A DNA stretch of 64,000 nucleotides. Source: Promineifilum sp019695075. Lineage in GTDB: Bacteria; Chloroflexota; Anaerolineae; Promineifilales; Promineifilaceae. Below, piece by piece: positions 25,955 through 34,328 of the stretch. Numbering within the stretch: position 1 is the first letter of the stretch; the number at the start of each line of letters is the position of its first letter. Under the pieces are notes generated by a model, which was not told where the DNA came from, ran no database searches, and was given only the letters and a program-made list of their open reading frames with translations. The stretch covers positions 1 to 64,000 of the forward strand of contig JAHCIO010000021.1 of NCBI GenBank assembly GCA_026129185.1. The letters run 5' to 3'. The translations under genes were made by a program, and so were the position numbers.

Positions 25955-26515
25955 ATGCTGATACTCATCGCCGAAGACGAATCGCTCATCCGGATGGGCC
26001 TGAAGTCCATGCTGGAGGGGCTGGGGCACGAGGTCATCGCCGCGGCCAACGGCCGCGAGGCTATCCGCATGGCCGACCGCCACCGCCCCGACCTGGCCAT
26101 CCTCGACATTCGCATGCCCTACACCGACGGCCTGCAGGCGGCGCGGGCCATCGCCGCCGCCCGGCCGCTGCCCATCCTGCTGCTGACCGCCTATAGCGAC
26201 GCCGATCTCGTTGACCGGGCCAGCGATCTGCCCATCCACGGCTATCTGGTCAAGCCCATCCTGCCGGAGGAGTTGGGCGCGGCCGTCACCGTGGCCGCCA
26301 AGCGCTTCGCCGAGAGCCGGGCGATGGCCGACCGCATGGCCCAACTGGAGGCCGACCTGGCCGCGCGCAAGCTCATCGACCGGGCCAAGGGGCGGCTGAT
26401 GCAAACCGGCCTGTCCGAGGAAGATGCCTATCGCGCCATTCAGACCCGCGCCCGGCGCGAACGACAGAGCCTGATCGACGCCGCGCGCGACATTCTGGTT
26501 AGCCTAACGCCATGA
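25955..26515 (+). CDS. Response regulator with ANTAR RNA-binding domain
   Basis: The 186-residue protein has a receiver domain (phospho-acceptor Asp 51 in AILDIRMPY, Lys in YLVKPI), a coiled-coil linker, and a C-terminal ANTAR domain (LIDRAKGRLMQTGLSEEDAY, then RAIQTRARRERQSLIDAARD). ANTAR regulators such as AmiR, NasR and EutV bind nascent RNA and prevent intrinsic termination. The upstream kinase is its likely partner. Candidate targets would be leaders with terminators, for example that of amt six kilobases away. Confidence 0.92.
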   Translation: MLILIAEDESLIRMGLKSMLEGLGHEVIAAANGREAIRMADRHRPDLAILDIRMPYTDGLQAARAIAAARPLPILLLTAYSDADLVDRASDLPIHGYLVKPILPEELGAAVTVAAKRFAESRAMADRMAQLEADLAARKLIDRAKGRLMQTGLSEEDAYRAIQTRARRERQSLIDAARDILVSLTP

Positions 26516-27159
26516 CAACACGCCTCTATCTCATGCGCCACGGCGAGACCGCCCTGAGCGCCGCCGATTGTTTTTCCGGAGCCAGCGAGGCCGAGCTGTC
26601 GGCCGAAGGCCGGCGGCAAGCAAGCTGCCTGGCCCAACGGCTGGCCACGTTACCCATCGCCGCCTTCTATTGCAGTCCTCTCGGCCGCGCCCGGGCGACG
26701 GCGACCATCGTCGCCGCGCGGCACGCGCTAACGCCGGTTGTTGTGCCCGACCTGCGTGAACTCGATTACGGCCAGTGGGAGACGCTGCCTCGCGAGGAGG
26801 TCACGGCACGTTTCGCCGCCGACTACGTCGCCTGGGGCGTTGACGCGCTGGCGAGCGCGCCGCCGGGCGGCGAGACGGGTCTGGCCGTGCTGGCGCGCGT
26901 GCTGCCGGCGCTGCGGGCCATCGTGTGCGCCCATGCGGGGCAACACGTAGCCGTCGTGGCCCACAAGGCGGCTAACCGACTGGCGCTCTGCGGTCTGCTG
27001 GGCATCGACCCGCGCAGCTACCGCGACCGGCTCGACCAGTCGCCGGCCTGCCTCAACATCCTCGATTTCGACGCCGACGGCCGGGCGCGGCTAGCGCTGT
27101 TCAATGACGTGTCGCACTACGCCCGCGGCGCGAATGGGCCTCGCTCAGGGGAAGAATAG
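26512..27159 (+). CDS. Histidine phosphatase superfamily protein
   Basis: A 215-residue protein with the catalytic RHG motif at the N-terminus (LMRHGETALS), CSPLGRARATATI and the second catalytic His in VVAHKAANRLALCGLLG. It belongs to the phosphoglycerate mutase/CobC-like family, and the substrate is unknown. Its ATG overlaps the stop of the ANTAR regulator by four bases, so it is made together with the two-component system. Confidence 0.85.
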   Translation: MTTRLYLMRHGETALSAADCFSGASEAELSAEGRRQASCLAQRLATLPIAAFYCSPLGRARATATIVAARHALTPVVVPDLRELDYGQWETLPREEVTARFAADYVAWGVDALASAPPGGETGLAVLARVLPALRAIVCAHAGQHVAVVAHKAANRLALCGLLGIDPRSYRDRLDQSPACLNILDFDADGRARLALFNDVSHYARGANGPRSGEE

Positions 27160-27167
27160 GGGTAACG

Positions 27168-27581
27168 ATGCGCCACGTGTTATTCCTCTGCACCGGCAAC
27201 TCCTGCCGCTCGCAAATGGCGGAGGCCATCGTCAACGCCCGCCTGGGCGACCGCTGGCGGGCCGTCAGCGCCGGGACGATGCCCAGCGGCTACGTCCACC
27301 CCAAGGCCATCGCCGCCCTGGCCGAGATCGGCATCGACCATGTCGGCCGGTCGAAGACGGCCGACGAGTTTCGTGACGTAGACTTTGACCTTGTGGTGAC
27401 GGTGTGCGATTCGGCGGCCGAGGAGTGCCCCGTCTGGCTGGGGCGCGGCGCGCGCCGCCACCACAGCTTCCCCGACCCGGCCAAGACCGACGACATGGCC
27501 GACTTTCGCGCCGTGCGCGACGCCATCGACCGGGAGATCGTCGCCCTCCTGGAGGCTTACCCGGGCACGGGTAGGGGGTGA
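27168..27581 (+). CDS. Low-molecular-weight phosphatase / arsenate reductase family protein
   Basis: The 137-residue protein begins RHVLFLCTGNSCRSQMAE, the P-loop of low-molecular-weight tyrosine phosphatases and thioredoxin-type ArsC. Further cysteines occur in VTVCDSAAEECPVW, as needed for the ArsC disulfide cascade, and HHSFPDPAK provides the general acid Asp. Arsenate reductase is therefore more likely than protein phosphatase. No other ars gene is present. It follows the histidine phosphatase gene by eight bases. Confidence 0.8.
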   Translation: MRHVLFLCTGNSCRSQMAEAIVNARLGDRWRAVSAGTMPSGYVHPKAIAALAEIGIDHVGRSKTADEFRDVDFDLVVTVCDSAAEECPVWLGRGARRHHSFPDPAKTDDMADFRAVRDAIDREIVALLEAYPGTGRG

Positions 27582-27689
27582 GGCCGCCCGGGCCTAAAGG
27601 CAACCGGGCTACGCCACGACGCCGGCCGAGGCCGGCTTAAGAAGCGCGCGTTCCCCTCTGAAGGCCCGTTCAGGGGCCGTCGTTGACTA

Positions 27690-27712
27690 GCCCCGTGGCT
27701 TCAGCCCGGGGC
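27690..27712. terminator. GC-rich hairpin in the gap after the ArsC-like gene
   Basis: GCCCCG-T-GGC pairs with GCC-CGGGGC around TTCA. The 250-base gap 27582-27831 holds several GC-rich inverted segments (GGCCGAGGCCGG, CCCCTCTGAAGGCCCGTTCAGGGG) and no gene I can support; it separates convergent transcription units. Confidence 0.5.
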
Positions 27713-27831
27713 GGGCGTGGCCCAGCGCGCTGATTTGCATACACACCGTAGACGCTGCCGCTTCTGCCCGCAAGGGCCACCGACGGTGCCGCCAGCCGCG
27801 TGGGGGCGTGCCCAGATCGCGTCGCCCAGCT

Positions 27832-28704
27832 TCATGGCAGCCGGCCGCACAGTTGCAGCGCCTTGAGCGCCTCAATGGTGACGTGGACGCTGTTGTCGAT
27901 GCCCTCGTCACTGGGCCAGTACCCTTCGGGCAGGCGCAGCGCCAGCAGCCGGTCAAGCGCGCCGCCGATGGCCGCGTTGGCGGCGGGCACGCCGCCCTCG
28001 CGCAGGGCGATGATCATCCAGGCCAGATTGCCGGCCGAGAGATCGCCCACCCGCGCCGCCAGATAGCCGAGCGTCTTGTTGGCCTCGTCCACCAGGCCTA
28101 TCCGTTGCCACAGGGCCGCCGACAACCAGTGGGCTTGCAGGAACGAGGGTAGTTCGCCATTCTCGTGCAGGTGGTAGCTCAGGTAAGCGGCAGCGTCGCG
28201 GGCGGCCGTGGGCACCAGGCCCGTCACCGCCACCCAGAAGCCGCAATTGGCCGTCAGGTAGAGGCGCGCGGCGGTGTCGCCCGGCTGCGCCCAGGGCGGC
28301 GCGGACGCGGCCATCTCCTCCTCCTCTTCCCAGTAGCCGTCGGCGCGCTGCCGCTCGGCCAGGAAGCGCAGGGCGTCGATGAACAGCGGCGAGCGGCGGT
28401 CGAAGCCAAGTTGATCGGCCAGCGTCAACTGGAAGCAGGTGGCATCGACGGAGCTGTACTCCGGCGCCCAGGGCGGCGACCAACCGCCGTCGCTGCGTTG
28501 GGCGGATTGCGATTCGGAGAATTGCGCCACAGATTGCGATTCGGAGGATTCCGCCGCGGATTGCGATTCGGAGGATTCCGCCGCGGATTGCGATTCGGAG
28601 AATCGCGCCACGCCGGTCAGCAGATAGTGCAGGCGCGCGTTCTCGGCGGCCGTGCCGTGCTCGCGGACGTGGGCCACGGCGGCGTGCAGATCGGCGGGCG
28701 TCAT
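27832..28704 (-). CDS. Prenyltransferase/squalene-cyclase-like alpha-toroid protein
   Basis: A 290-residue protein of paired helices with the QW-like repeat pattern of terpene cyclase and prenyltransferase beta folds (LRFLAERQRADGYWEEEE, LDRLLALRLPEGYWPSDEG, TIEALKALQLCGRLP). It lacks the DXDD/QW set of true squalene-hopene cyclases and is shorter, so enzymatic function is uncertain. Residues of about 32-67 (SESQSAAESSESQS...) are encoded by four copies of the 27-bp palindrome inserted in frame near the N-terminus. It starts three bases after the MFS gene ends and is surely co-transcribed with it. Confidence 0.7.
   Translation of the reverse strand: MTPADLHAAVAHVREHGTAAENARLHYLLTGVARFSESQSAAESSESQSAAESSESQSVAQFSESQSAQRSDGGWSPPWAPEYSSVDATCFQLTLADQLGFDRRSPLFIDALRFLAERQRADGYWEEEEEMAASAPPWAQPGDTAARLYLTANCGFWVAVTGLVPTAARDAAAYLSYHLHENGELPSFLQAHWLSAALWQRIGLVDEANKTLGYLAARVGDLSAGNLAWMIIALREGGVPAANAAIGGALDRLLALRLPEGYWPSDEGIDNSVHVTIEALKALQLCGRLP
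28505..28612. repeat. Four in-frame 27-bp palindromic units inside a gene
   Basis: Units begin GATTGCGATTCGGAG and are 27 bases each. The outer two end GAATtGCGCCAC or GAATCGCGCCAC, the inner two are altered to GGATTCCGCCGC. The encoding gene gains nine residues per unit. Confidence 0.92.
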
Positions 28705-28707
28705 CGG

Positions 28708-30033
28708 CTAGAGCACCACGCCGCTGGGATCGTTGCCGGCCTCGACAATGGCCTGGCGCACGTTCACGCGGCTCAAGAGCAGCAGACCGACGATGAAAAA
28801 GATGATCAGGGCGACGATGGCGATGCGTTGGCTGCCGGTGAGCTGCACCGCCAGGGCGAAGGCGAACGTGCCGATCCACGACGTGCCCCGCTCGCTGATC
28901 TCGTAGAAGCCAAAGTACTCGGCCTCGTGCTCGCCGGGGATCATCTGCGAGAACAGCGACCGGCTCAGCGCCTGGGACCCACCCAGCACCAGGGCCAGCG
29001 GCACACCGATCACGAAGAGCTGCACCGCGTTGGCCAAAAAGGCGTAGGCGTAGATGACGATGCCCGACCAGATGACCAGGCTGAGCATGATCGCCCGCTT
29101 CGCGCCCATGCGCTCGGCCAGCCGGCCGAACAGCAGCGCCCCGCCAAAGGCCACGAACTGGATCATCAGCACCAGCAGGAGCACCGTCTGCGCGTCGACG
29201 CCCAGCTCGCTGGTGGCAAAGGCCGCGGCGACGACGATGACCGTTTGGATGCCGTCGTTGTAGATGAGGTAGGCGATCAGGTAGCGCAGGGTCATAGGGT
29301 ATTCGCGCCACAGGCTGCCCAGGGTCGTCACGACCTGCCGCACGCCGTGGCGGAACAGGTTCGTCTCCGGCCGCTGCCGGGCCGGGGCGCGCTGCACCAG
29401 ACGGCGGCGCGGATAGAGGAAGGTGAACACCAGCCACCACACGCCCGCGCCGGCCAGGCTGATGCGCACGGCCAGGGCGGTGTCGTCCATAAGCACCAGC
29501 AGGGCCAGGTTGAGCAGCAGGTATAAGCCGCCGCCCAGATAGCCCAGCGCCCAGCCCTTGGAGCTAATCTCGTCGCGCCGGTCGGGCGAGACGATCTGCG
29601 GCAGGAAACTGTTGTAGAAGACGATGGCCGCGCCAAAGCAGAGGTTGGCGATGATGAGCAGCAGGCTGCCCAAAGCCACCGCCCCGCCCGTGCCCGCCAG
29701 CGGCATATCTTCGTAAATGAAGAACAGCAAGATGGTGGCCACCGCGCCGGTGGTGGCGAAGGCCAGCAACATGCGCTTCTTGAGCGCGGTGTAGTCGGCA
29801 ATGGCCCCCAGCAACGGCAGGAAGATGACCTGCAAGATGACCGAGAGCGACACGGCGAAGGGGTAAATCGCCCCCGGCTGGATGGTCGCGCCCAGAAAGC
29901 GGAACGGCTCGGCGGCCGACTCGGCCAGTGATTGAATGTACGGCCCCAGCAGGGCGGTGACGACGGTGGTACTGAAGGCCGAGTTGGCCCAGTCGTACAT
30001 CATCCAGCCGGTGATTTCGCGCTTGTCGTTCAA
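28708..30033 (-). CDS. MFS transporter, UMF1/Atg22-like family
   Basis: A 441-residue, twelve-helix membrane protein. The N-terminal ITGWMMYDWANSAFSTTVVT is the hallmark of the UMF1 (Atg22-like) branch of the major facilitator superfamily; DRRDEISSKGWALGYLGGGL in the middle is also typical. Substrates of bacterial members are unknown; fungal Atg22 exports amino acids from vacuoles. The toroid protein gene follows at once, so the two may act together. Confidence 0.88.
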   Translation of the reverse strand: MNDKREITGWMMYDWANSAFSTTVVTALLGPYIQSLAESAAEPFRFLGATIQPGAIYPFAVSLSVILQVIFLPLLGAIADYTALKKRMLLAFATTGAVATILLFFIYEDMPLAGTGGAVALGSLLLIIANLCFGAAIVFYNSFLPQIVSPDRRDEISSKGWALGYLGGGLYLLLNLALLVLMDDTALAVRISLAGAGVWWLVFTFLYPRRRLVQRAPARQRPETNLFRHGVRQVVTTLGSLWREYPMTLRYLIAYLIYNDGIQTVIVVAAAFATSELGVDAQTVLLLVLMIQFVAFGGALLFGRLAERMGAKRAIMLSLVIWSGIVIYAYAFLANAVQLFVIGVPLALVLGGSQALSRSLFSQMIPGEHEAEYFGFYEISERGTSWIGTFAFALAVQLTGSQRIAIVALIIFFIVGLLLLSRVNVRQAIVEAGNDPSGVVL

Positions 30034-30052
30034 CGGTACCCTCCTGGAAGGC

Positions 30053-30088
30053 AGTTGTCAGTGGTCAGTGATCAGTAGGTCAGTGGTG
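30053..30088. repeat. GTCAGTG heptamer-like repeat
   Basis: TTGTCAGTGGTCAGTGATCAGTAGGTCAGTGG-type sequence: four imperfect AGTGGTC units between the MFS and LCP genes. Nothing else is seen in this 162-base gap apart from GC-rich sequence. Confidence 0.6.
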
Positions 30089-30195
30089 CTGACCGGTTTT
30101 GTCGCCGGGAGGATTATCCATCGGGGCGCGGGAAGGAGCAATTTATGGGCTGAGGGGTGAGGGATGACATGATGCCTGCGCGCGCGGGACGGCAA

Positions 30196-31761
30196 TTATG
30201 GCTCCGGCAGCGCCTCCTGCGGGGCCAGGAAGGCCGGGCGGCAGGGGTTGTAGTCGTCGCCGATGATCACGCGGTAGTTCGTGGCGCTATCCGCGTCCGA
30301 AAGCTGAATATTGTCGGCGGGCATGCCCATCACCCAGGCGAACAGCCAGTCGTAGGAACCCTTGAAGTTGTCGCCGAAGTAGATCATCTCGCTCGTGGCT
30401 TGCGGCGCGCGCGTCTCGCCCATGACCGGCGCGAAGCCATACCAGGCCAGGTTGTCGGCCGCCAGCAAGCCCTGGGCGGGGTATTGGCTGGCGTTGATGA
30501 TCTCCACGGTGATGGGCGCGCGGTCGGCCCGGTTGAGCGCCGGCGGCAGCAACAGGCGGCGGAAGGTGTCGTACATCATGCCGTCGCCTTCCCAGATGGG
30601 CAGCTGCACCGCCGCGCCGGTGTCGGGGACAGTCCAGGCCTGCATCTTGCCCGCCAGGTAGAGGTGCTGCACGCCGTTGTCGCGCACAGCCGGGGCCATC
30701 GATGCCAGTTGCAGGATGCGGCCGATGTCCATGTTCGTCTCGACGACGTCGTGGAACGTGCTCCACAACTCCGGCGCTTTGGCCACCAAACCGAGATCGA
30801 CGCTCTGGTTGAGCATGGCCTGCAGGAGTTGTTGCTGGCGGCGGCCGCGGTCGAAGTCGTTGGTCGTCAGCCGCGAGCGGGCGTACCACAGGGCCAGGTC
30901 GCCGTCCATCTGGTGGATGCCCGCCTCCAGCTTGAATTGCTCCCAGTTCTCCTCCAGCGTCGGGTCCAGCTCCGGCGAGATGAGCCGCCAGTCTTGCAAC
31001 GGGCAGCTGACAGCCATCGTCACCCCGCCCAGCAGATCGACAATCTGCTTGAAGCCGTCGAAATCGACCTGGGCGTGGTAGTGGATGGGGATGCCGAAGT
31101 TGTAGAGGATGGTCTGCTCCAGCAACTCGACCCCGCCCAGGTTAATCGCCGTGTTCAGCCGGCCCATGATGCGGTTGGGCATATAGACGTAGAGATCGCG
31201 CGGCAAGGAGATCATCGACGCTGTCTGCGCCTCGCGATTGATGGAGACGATGATCATCGTGTCCGTGCGCGCGTCGCTGCCGTCGGCGTTCTGGTCTTTG
31301 CCCAGCAGGAGGATGTTGGTTGTGCCCTCCGGCAGGTCGAAAACGGGTACAGGCGAGGGGATGGCCGTCGGCGGCGTGGGCACGCCCTCGCGCATGGAGC
31401 CGGTGATGTTCAGCGCCGGCGTGGGGTTGAATTGGGGCACGCTGGTGGGCGTCGACGTCGGTTGCGGCGTGGCCGTAGCCGGCGGGGTGGCTGTCGGCCG
31501 GGGCGTGTCGGACGCGCCGGACGACGTGTCGGTGCTGTCGGGATCGGTTGTGGCCGCCGGCGTGGCGGACGGGGCCGGCGACGGGCTTTCCGTCGGCTCC
31601 GGCGTGGGTGTGTCGGTGGTCGCGGTCGTCGGCTGGGCCGTCGCCGTCGGGAAGGGCGTCACCTGCGCCACCGGCGCGCTTCCGCTACAAGCCGCGAGCG
31701 TCAGGCCAATGAACAGCGCCGCGATGAGCAACGCCAGACGCAGAAGTCCGTTACGATTCAT
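30196..31761 (-). CDS. LytR-CpsA-Psr (LCP) family lipoprotein, glycopolymer ligase
   Basis: The 521-residue precursor has a lipoprotein signal peptide ending in LTLAAC, a Thr/Pro/Ala linker to about residue 140, and an LCP domain from TNILLLGKDQN. ARTDTMIIVSINREAQTASM, SLPRDLYVYMP and GRLNTAINLGG supply the conserved Arg and Asp residues that bind polyprenyl phosphate. LCP proteins attach wall glycopolymers to peptidoglycan or cell surface. Here it stands directly after the polysaccharide export permease, which fits final attachment of the polymer made by the glycosyltransferases upstream. Confidence 0.92.
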   Translation of the reverse strand: MNRNGLLRLALLIAALFIGLTLAACSGSAPVAQVTPFPTATAQPTTATTDTPTPEPTESPSPAPSATPAATTDPDSTDTSSGASDTPRPTATPPATATPQPTSTPTSVPQFNPTPALNITGSMREGVPTPPTAIPSPVPVFDLPEGTTNILLLGKDQNADGSDARTDTMIIVSINREAQTASMISLPRDLYVYMPNRIMGRLNTAINLGGVELLEQTILYNFGIPIHYHAQVDFDGFKQIVDLLGGVTMAVSCPLQDWRLISPELDPTLEENWEQFKLEAGIHQMDGDLALWYARSRLTTNDFDRGRRQQQLLQAMLNQSVDLGLVAKAPELWSTFHDVVETNMDIGRILQLASMAPAVRDNGVQHLYLAGKMQAWTVPDTGAAVQLPIWEGDGMMYDTFRRLLLPPALNRADRAPITVEIINASQYPAQGLLAADNLAWYGFAPVMGETRAPQATSEMIYFGDNFKGSYDWLFAWVMGMPADNIQLSDADSATNYRVIIGDDYNPCRPAFLAPQEALPEP

Positions 31762-31788
31762 GGTTTGGTACGATGAGCGCGGCCGGGG

Positions 31789-32703
31789 CTATAACTTCTC
31801 GCCAAAATACGGGTTGAGCCGCACAAAGACCCCATAGCCGATAAACAGGACGATGAGCGATGTCACGAACGTGCGCGCCAGATAGGCGGCGTTCATGCCC
31901 ACCGGGCCGTTGCTGCCGTAGGTTCCCCATAGCACCGTGCGATAGCCGTCGATAATGGAGGCCATCGGGTTGACCCAGCGCATGACCTGGGCCGGGTTGA
32001 AGGTGACGCCCAGCACCGTAGCCGTCGGGCCGAACATCTCCAGCGAGTAGAACACCGGCGTCATGAAGAACCAGGCCAGGATGACGACCTCCAGGATCAT
32101 CAGCACGTCGCGGTAGAAGACGGTCAGGCTGCCCAGCAGCAGGCACAGCCCCAGGGTGAAGATGAGCTGCGTCAGTAGCAGCACCGGCACCCACAGAGCA
32201 TGAATCGTCAGGCCAATGCCAAACACGTAGAGGAAGACCACCAGCACGGCAAAGGCGAACAGGAAGTTGACCAGGTTCGACAACAGCGCCGAGGTTGGCA
32301 GGAGTTCGCGCGGGAAGTAGACCTTCTTCACCAGCGCCGAGTTGCCGGTGACCGAAGTTGTGCCGCTGACCAGCGCGCCGCTGAAGAAATTCCACGGGAT
32401 CAGCCCGACGAGGACGAAGACGGGGTACTGCCGCAGCGCGCTGTTGGCCATCACCGTGAACAGCATAGTGAAGACGAGCATCAGGAACAGCGGGTTGAGG
32501 ATGCTCCAGAGGATACCCAAGACCGAGTTCTTGTAGCGCGCCTTCAGGTCGCGGACGACCAGATTGCGCAGCAGGTAGTGGTAGTGGCGCAGGTCGCGCA
32601 GCTTGTCGCCGACGATCTCGCGCCAGTTAGCCCAACGGCGGTCGGCGTTGTAGATGTAGACCGGTTTGTCGCCGCCGCTTTCAGGCCGGCTGTTGACGCT
32701 CAT
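31789..32703 (-). CDS. ABC-2 type polysaccharide export permease
   Basis: A 304-residue permease with six membrane helices of the TagG/RfbA/KpsM type. The amphipathic start DLRHYHYLLRNLVVRDLKAR and YKNSVLGILWSILNPLF are typical of O-antigen and teichoic-acid exporters. The ATPase subunit that normally adjoins it is absent from the window. It would move an undecaprenyl-linked polymer across the membrane. GGGAG is found 12 bases before the ATG. Confidence 0.92.
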   Translation of the reverse strand: MSVNSRPESGGDKPVYIYNADRRWANWREIVGDKLRDLRHYHYLLRNLVVRDLKARYKNSVLGILWSILNPLFLMLVFTMLFTVMANSALRQYPVFVLVGLIPWNFFSGALVSGTTSVTGNSALVKKVYFPRELLPTSALLSNLVNFLFAFAVLVVFLYVFGIGLTIHALWVPVLLLTQLIFTLGLCLLLGSLTVFYRDVLMILEVVILAWFFMTPVFYSLEMFGPTATVLGVTFNPAQVMRWVNPMASIIDGYRTVLWGTYGSNGPVGMNAAYLARTFVTSLIVLFIGYGVFVRLNPYFGEKL

Positions 32704-32811
32704 CCGCTGTATTGTCTCCCGTTGCCGTCGCCGGGCAACGAGGCTGGATTATAGCGCGTTTCGGCGATTTGCCACGCCCGACCTAACAGGGGCATTGCAG
32801 AGCCAGTAGGA

Positions 32812-32914
32812 GCTCACGCAAAGGCGCAAAGGGGCAAAGGGCGCCAAAAAGAAATAGCTGATGATCGCGCTTCTTCTTGGCGTCCTTGGCTACCTTATGC
32901 GGCTTTGCGTGAGC
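32812..32914. repeat. Long imperfect inverted repeat of the ACGCAAAG type
   Basis: Outer arms GCTCACGCAAAG and CTTTGCGTGAGC pair perfectly over 12 bases. Inner arms (CGCCAAAAAGAA against TTCTTCTTGGCG) match in 11 of 12. The element fills the gap between the ABC permease and the next glycosyltransferase gene and has the size of a small mobile palindrome. Confidence 0.75.
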
Positions 32915-32947
32915 GCATCTTCCGACTTGGCAATACTTCTGCCCGGC

Positions 32948-34246
32948 CTAAGCCAGGCTCTCATAGAGGCTCAGCAGGCGGCGGCTATGGTCGGCCAGGG
33001 TAGGCACGGGGCGGATGCCGGCGCGCAGGGCGGCCAGCCGCTCCGGCCGCTCGGCCAGCGCCCGCAGGATGCCAGCCAGCGCCGCCTCGTCCCCCGACGG
33101 GAACAGCAGCCCATCAACGCCGTCGCGCACAACCTCGGCCATGACGCCAATGCGCGAGGCCACCACGGGCACGCCGGCGGCAAAGGCCTCGTGGGCAATG
33201 AGGGAGTAGGTCTCGTACCACAGCGTCGGCACGACGAGCACGTCCAGCCCACCCAACGCCGGCCAGAGGGCCGCCCGCGACAGCCGGCCGGGGAAGCGGA
33301 TGCCGGGGTGGGTTGCCGCGGCGCGCAGCCCGGCCACATAATCGGGGAACGGGCCGGCGTCGCCATAGATGGACAGGGCAACGGCCGCGGCCGGCAGGCG
33401 GTTGACGGCGGCGACGAGGTGGTGAACGCCCTTCTGCGGGCTGAGGCCGCCGATGTAGCCGGCGCGCAGCGGCCCACCGGCGGGCCGCGCCGCCTGTCCC
33501 GCGCGCGCCGCGGCCAACTCCGCCGGGCCGGCGTCGATACCTAATGGCCAGACGTGGACGCGCGGAGGGATGAAGGATGAGTCGGCGGGGACGCGCTCGG
33601 TCGGGAAGCCCATGTCGGCATAGGCGCGGCGGACGAACTCGGTCGAGGCCAACACGGCCGCCGCCCCGACGAACACCCGTCGCAGCGCCCGCCAGCGCCG
33701 GGCCATCAGCGGGGCCGCCGCCGGGGCCAGCGCCGTCAACCCGCCCAGCCCGGCCCGCGCCAGGGCACAGCGCCCGCAGTTCACGTAGCGGGCATCCGGC
33801 CCGTGGCAGAGGTGGCCACCGTCGTTGGTCAGCAGTTGCGCGTTGGCGCAGCCGTACCAGTAGTCGTGGAGGGTGATGACGTAGGGCAGGCCCGCAGCTT
33901 TGATCTCCTCTACCAGGGCCACCGGCAGGCCCATGAGGTGTTGCAGGTGGACGACGTCCGGTCGCACCTCGGCCAGCGCCGCCGCGAAGCGGTTGGCCAG
34001 CCGCCCGCCGCCGGCAAACGTGCTCAGGAAGACGGCCGCGCGCCCGCGCGCGCCGTCGCCGGCGCGGTAGACAACCGGCCCACCCGCCTCAGCCTCCGGC
34101 ATGGGCCGGCCGTCGCCCGGCTCCGGGCAAAAGACGGCCACGTCGTGCCCGGCGGCGGCCTGATAGCGGGCCACGGCCTGGGTATAGACTTCGACGCCGC
34201 CGACGTGTTGGGGGGGGTACTGATGGACGACGTGGAGGATGCGCAT
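32948..34246 (-). CDS. GT4-family glycosyltransferase
   Basis: From ATG 34246 the protein has 432 residues starting RILHVVHQYPPQHVGGVEVY, the glycine-rich acceptor-binding loop of GT-B enzymes. The C-terminal half has GYIGGLSPQKGVHHLVAAV, then VPTLWYETYSLIAHEAFAAG, the E(x7)E donor-binding signature. A Cys-rich middle (CHGPDARYVNCGRCALAR) may bind metal, as in several GT4 enzymes of polymer clusters. The 27 residues before the chosen Met come from repeat DNA. It adds a sugar in the polysaccharide pathway; which sugar is unknown. Confidence 0.9.
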   Translation of the reverse strand: MRILHVVHQYPPQHVGGVEVYTQAVARYQAAAGHDVAVFCPEPGDGRPMPEAEAGGPVVYRAGDGARGRAAVFLSTFAGGGRLANRFAAALAEVRPDVVHLQHLMGLPVALVEEIKAAGLPYVITLHDYWYGCANAQLLTNDGGHLCHGPDARYVNCGRCALARAGLGGLTALAPAAAPLMARRWRALRRVFVGAAAVLASTEFVRRAYADMGFPTERVPADSSFIPPRVHVWPLGIDAGPAELAAARAGQAARPAGGPLRAGYIGGLSPQKGVHHLVAAVNRLPAAAVALSIYGDAGPFPDYVAGLRAAATHPGIRFPGRLSRAALWPALGGLDVLVVPTLWYETYSLIAHEAFAAGVPVVASRIGVMAEVVRDGVDGLLFPSGDEAALAGILRALAERPERLAALRAGIRPVPTLADHSRRLLSLYESLA

Positions 34247-34249
34247 GGG

Positions 34250-34283
34250 GAGGGATGAAGGATAAAGGATGAGGGATGAGGGA
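34250..34283. repeat. GGATGAR heptamer array
   Basis: AGGGATGAAGGATAAAGGATGAGGGATGAGGG-type repeat directly upstream of the glycosyltransferase start: five imperfect heptamers. Confidence 0.8.
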
Positions 34284-34302
34284 GAATTGTACCATGGGGG
34301 AT

Positions 34303-34325
34303 ACGATTCGGGAGAATCGCACCAC
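34303..34325. repeat. Dispersed palindrome copy
   Basis: ACGATTC-GGGA-GAATCGC with an ACCAC tail, just after the stop of the next glycosyltransferase gene. Confidence 0.8.
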
Positions 34326-34328
34326 ATG

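Noticed and set aside
27687..27956. 89-residue minus-strand frame in the gap after the ArsC-like gene
   Set aside because: Made of GC-rich inverted repeats, no ribosome binding site, overlaps the end of a real gene in another frame.
32861..33544. 227-residue plus-strand frame opposite a glycosyltransferase gene
   Set aside because: Starts in a palindromic element and runs antisense to a gene with clear GT4 motifs.
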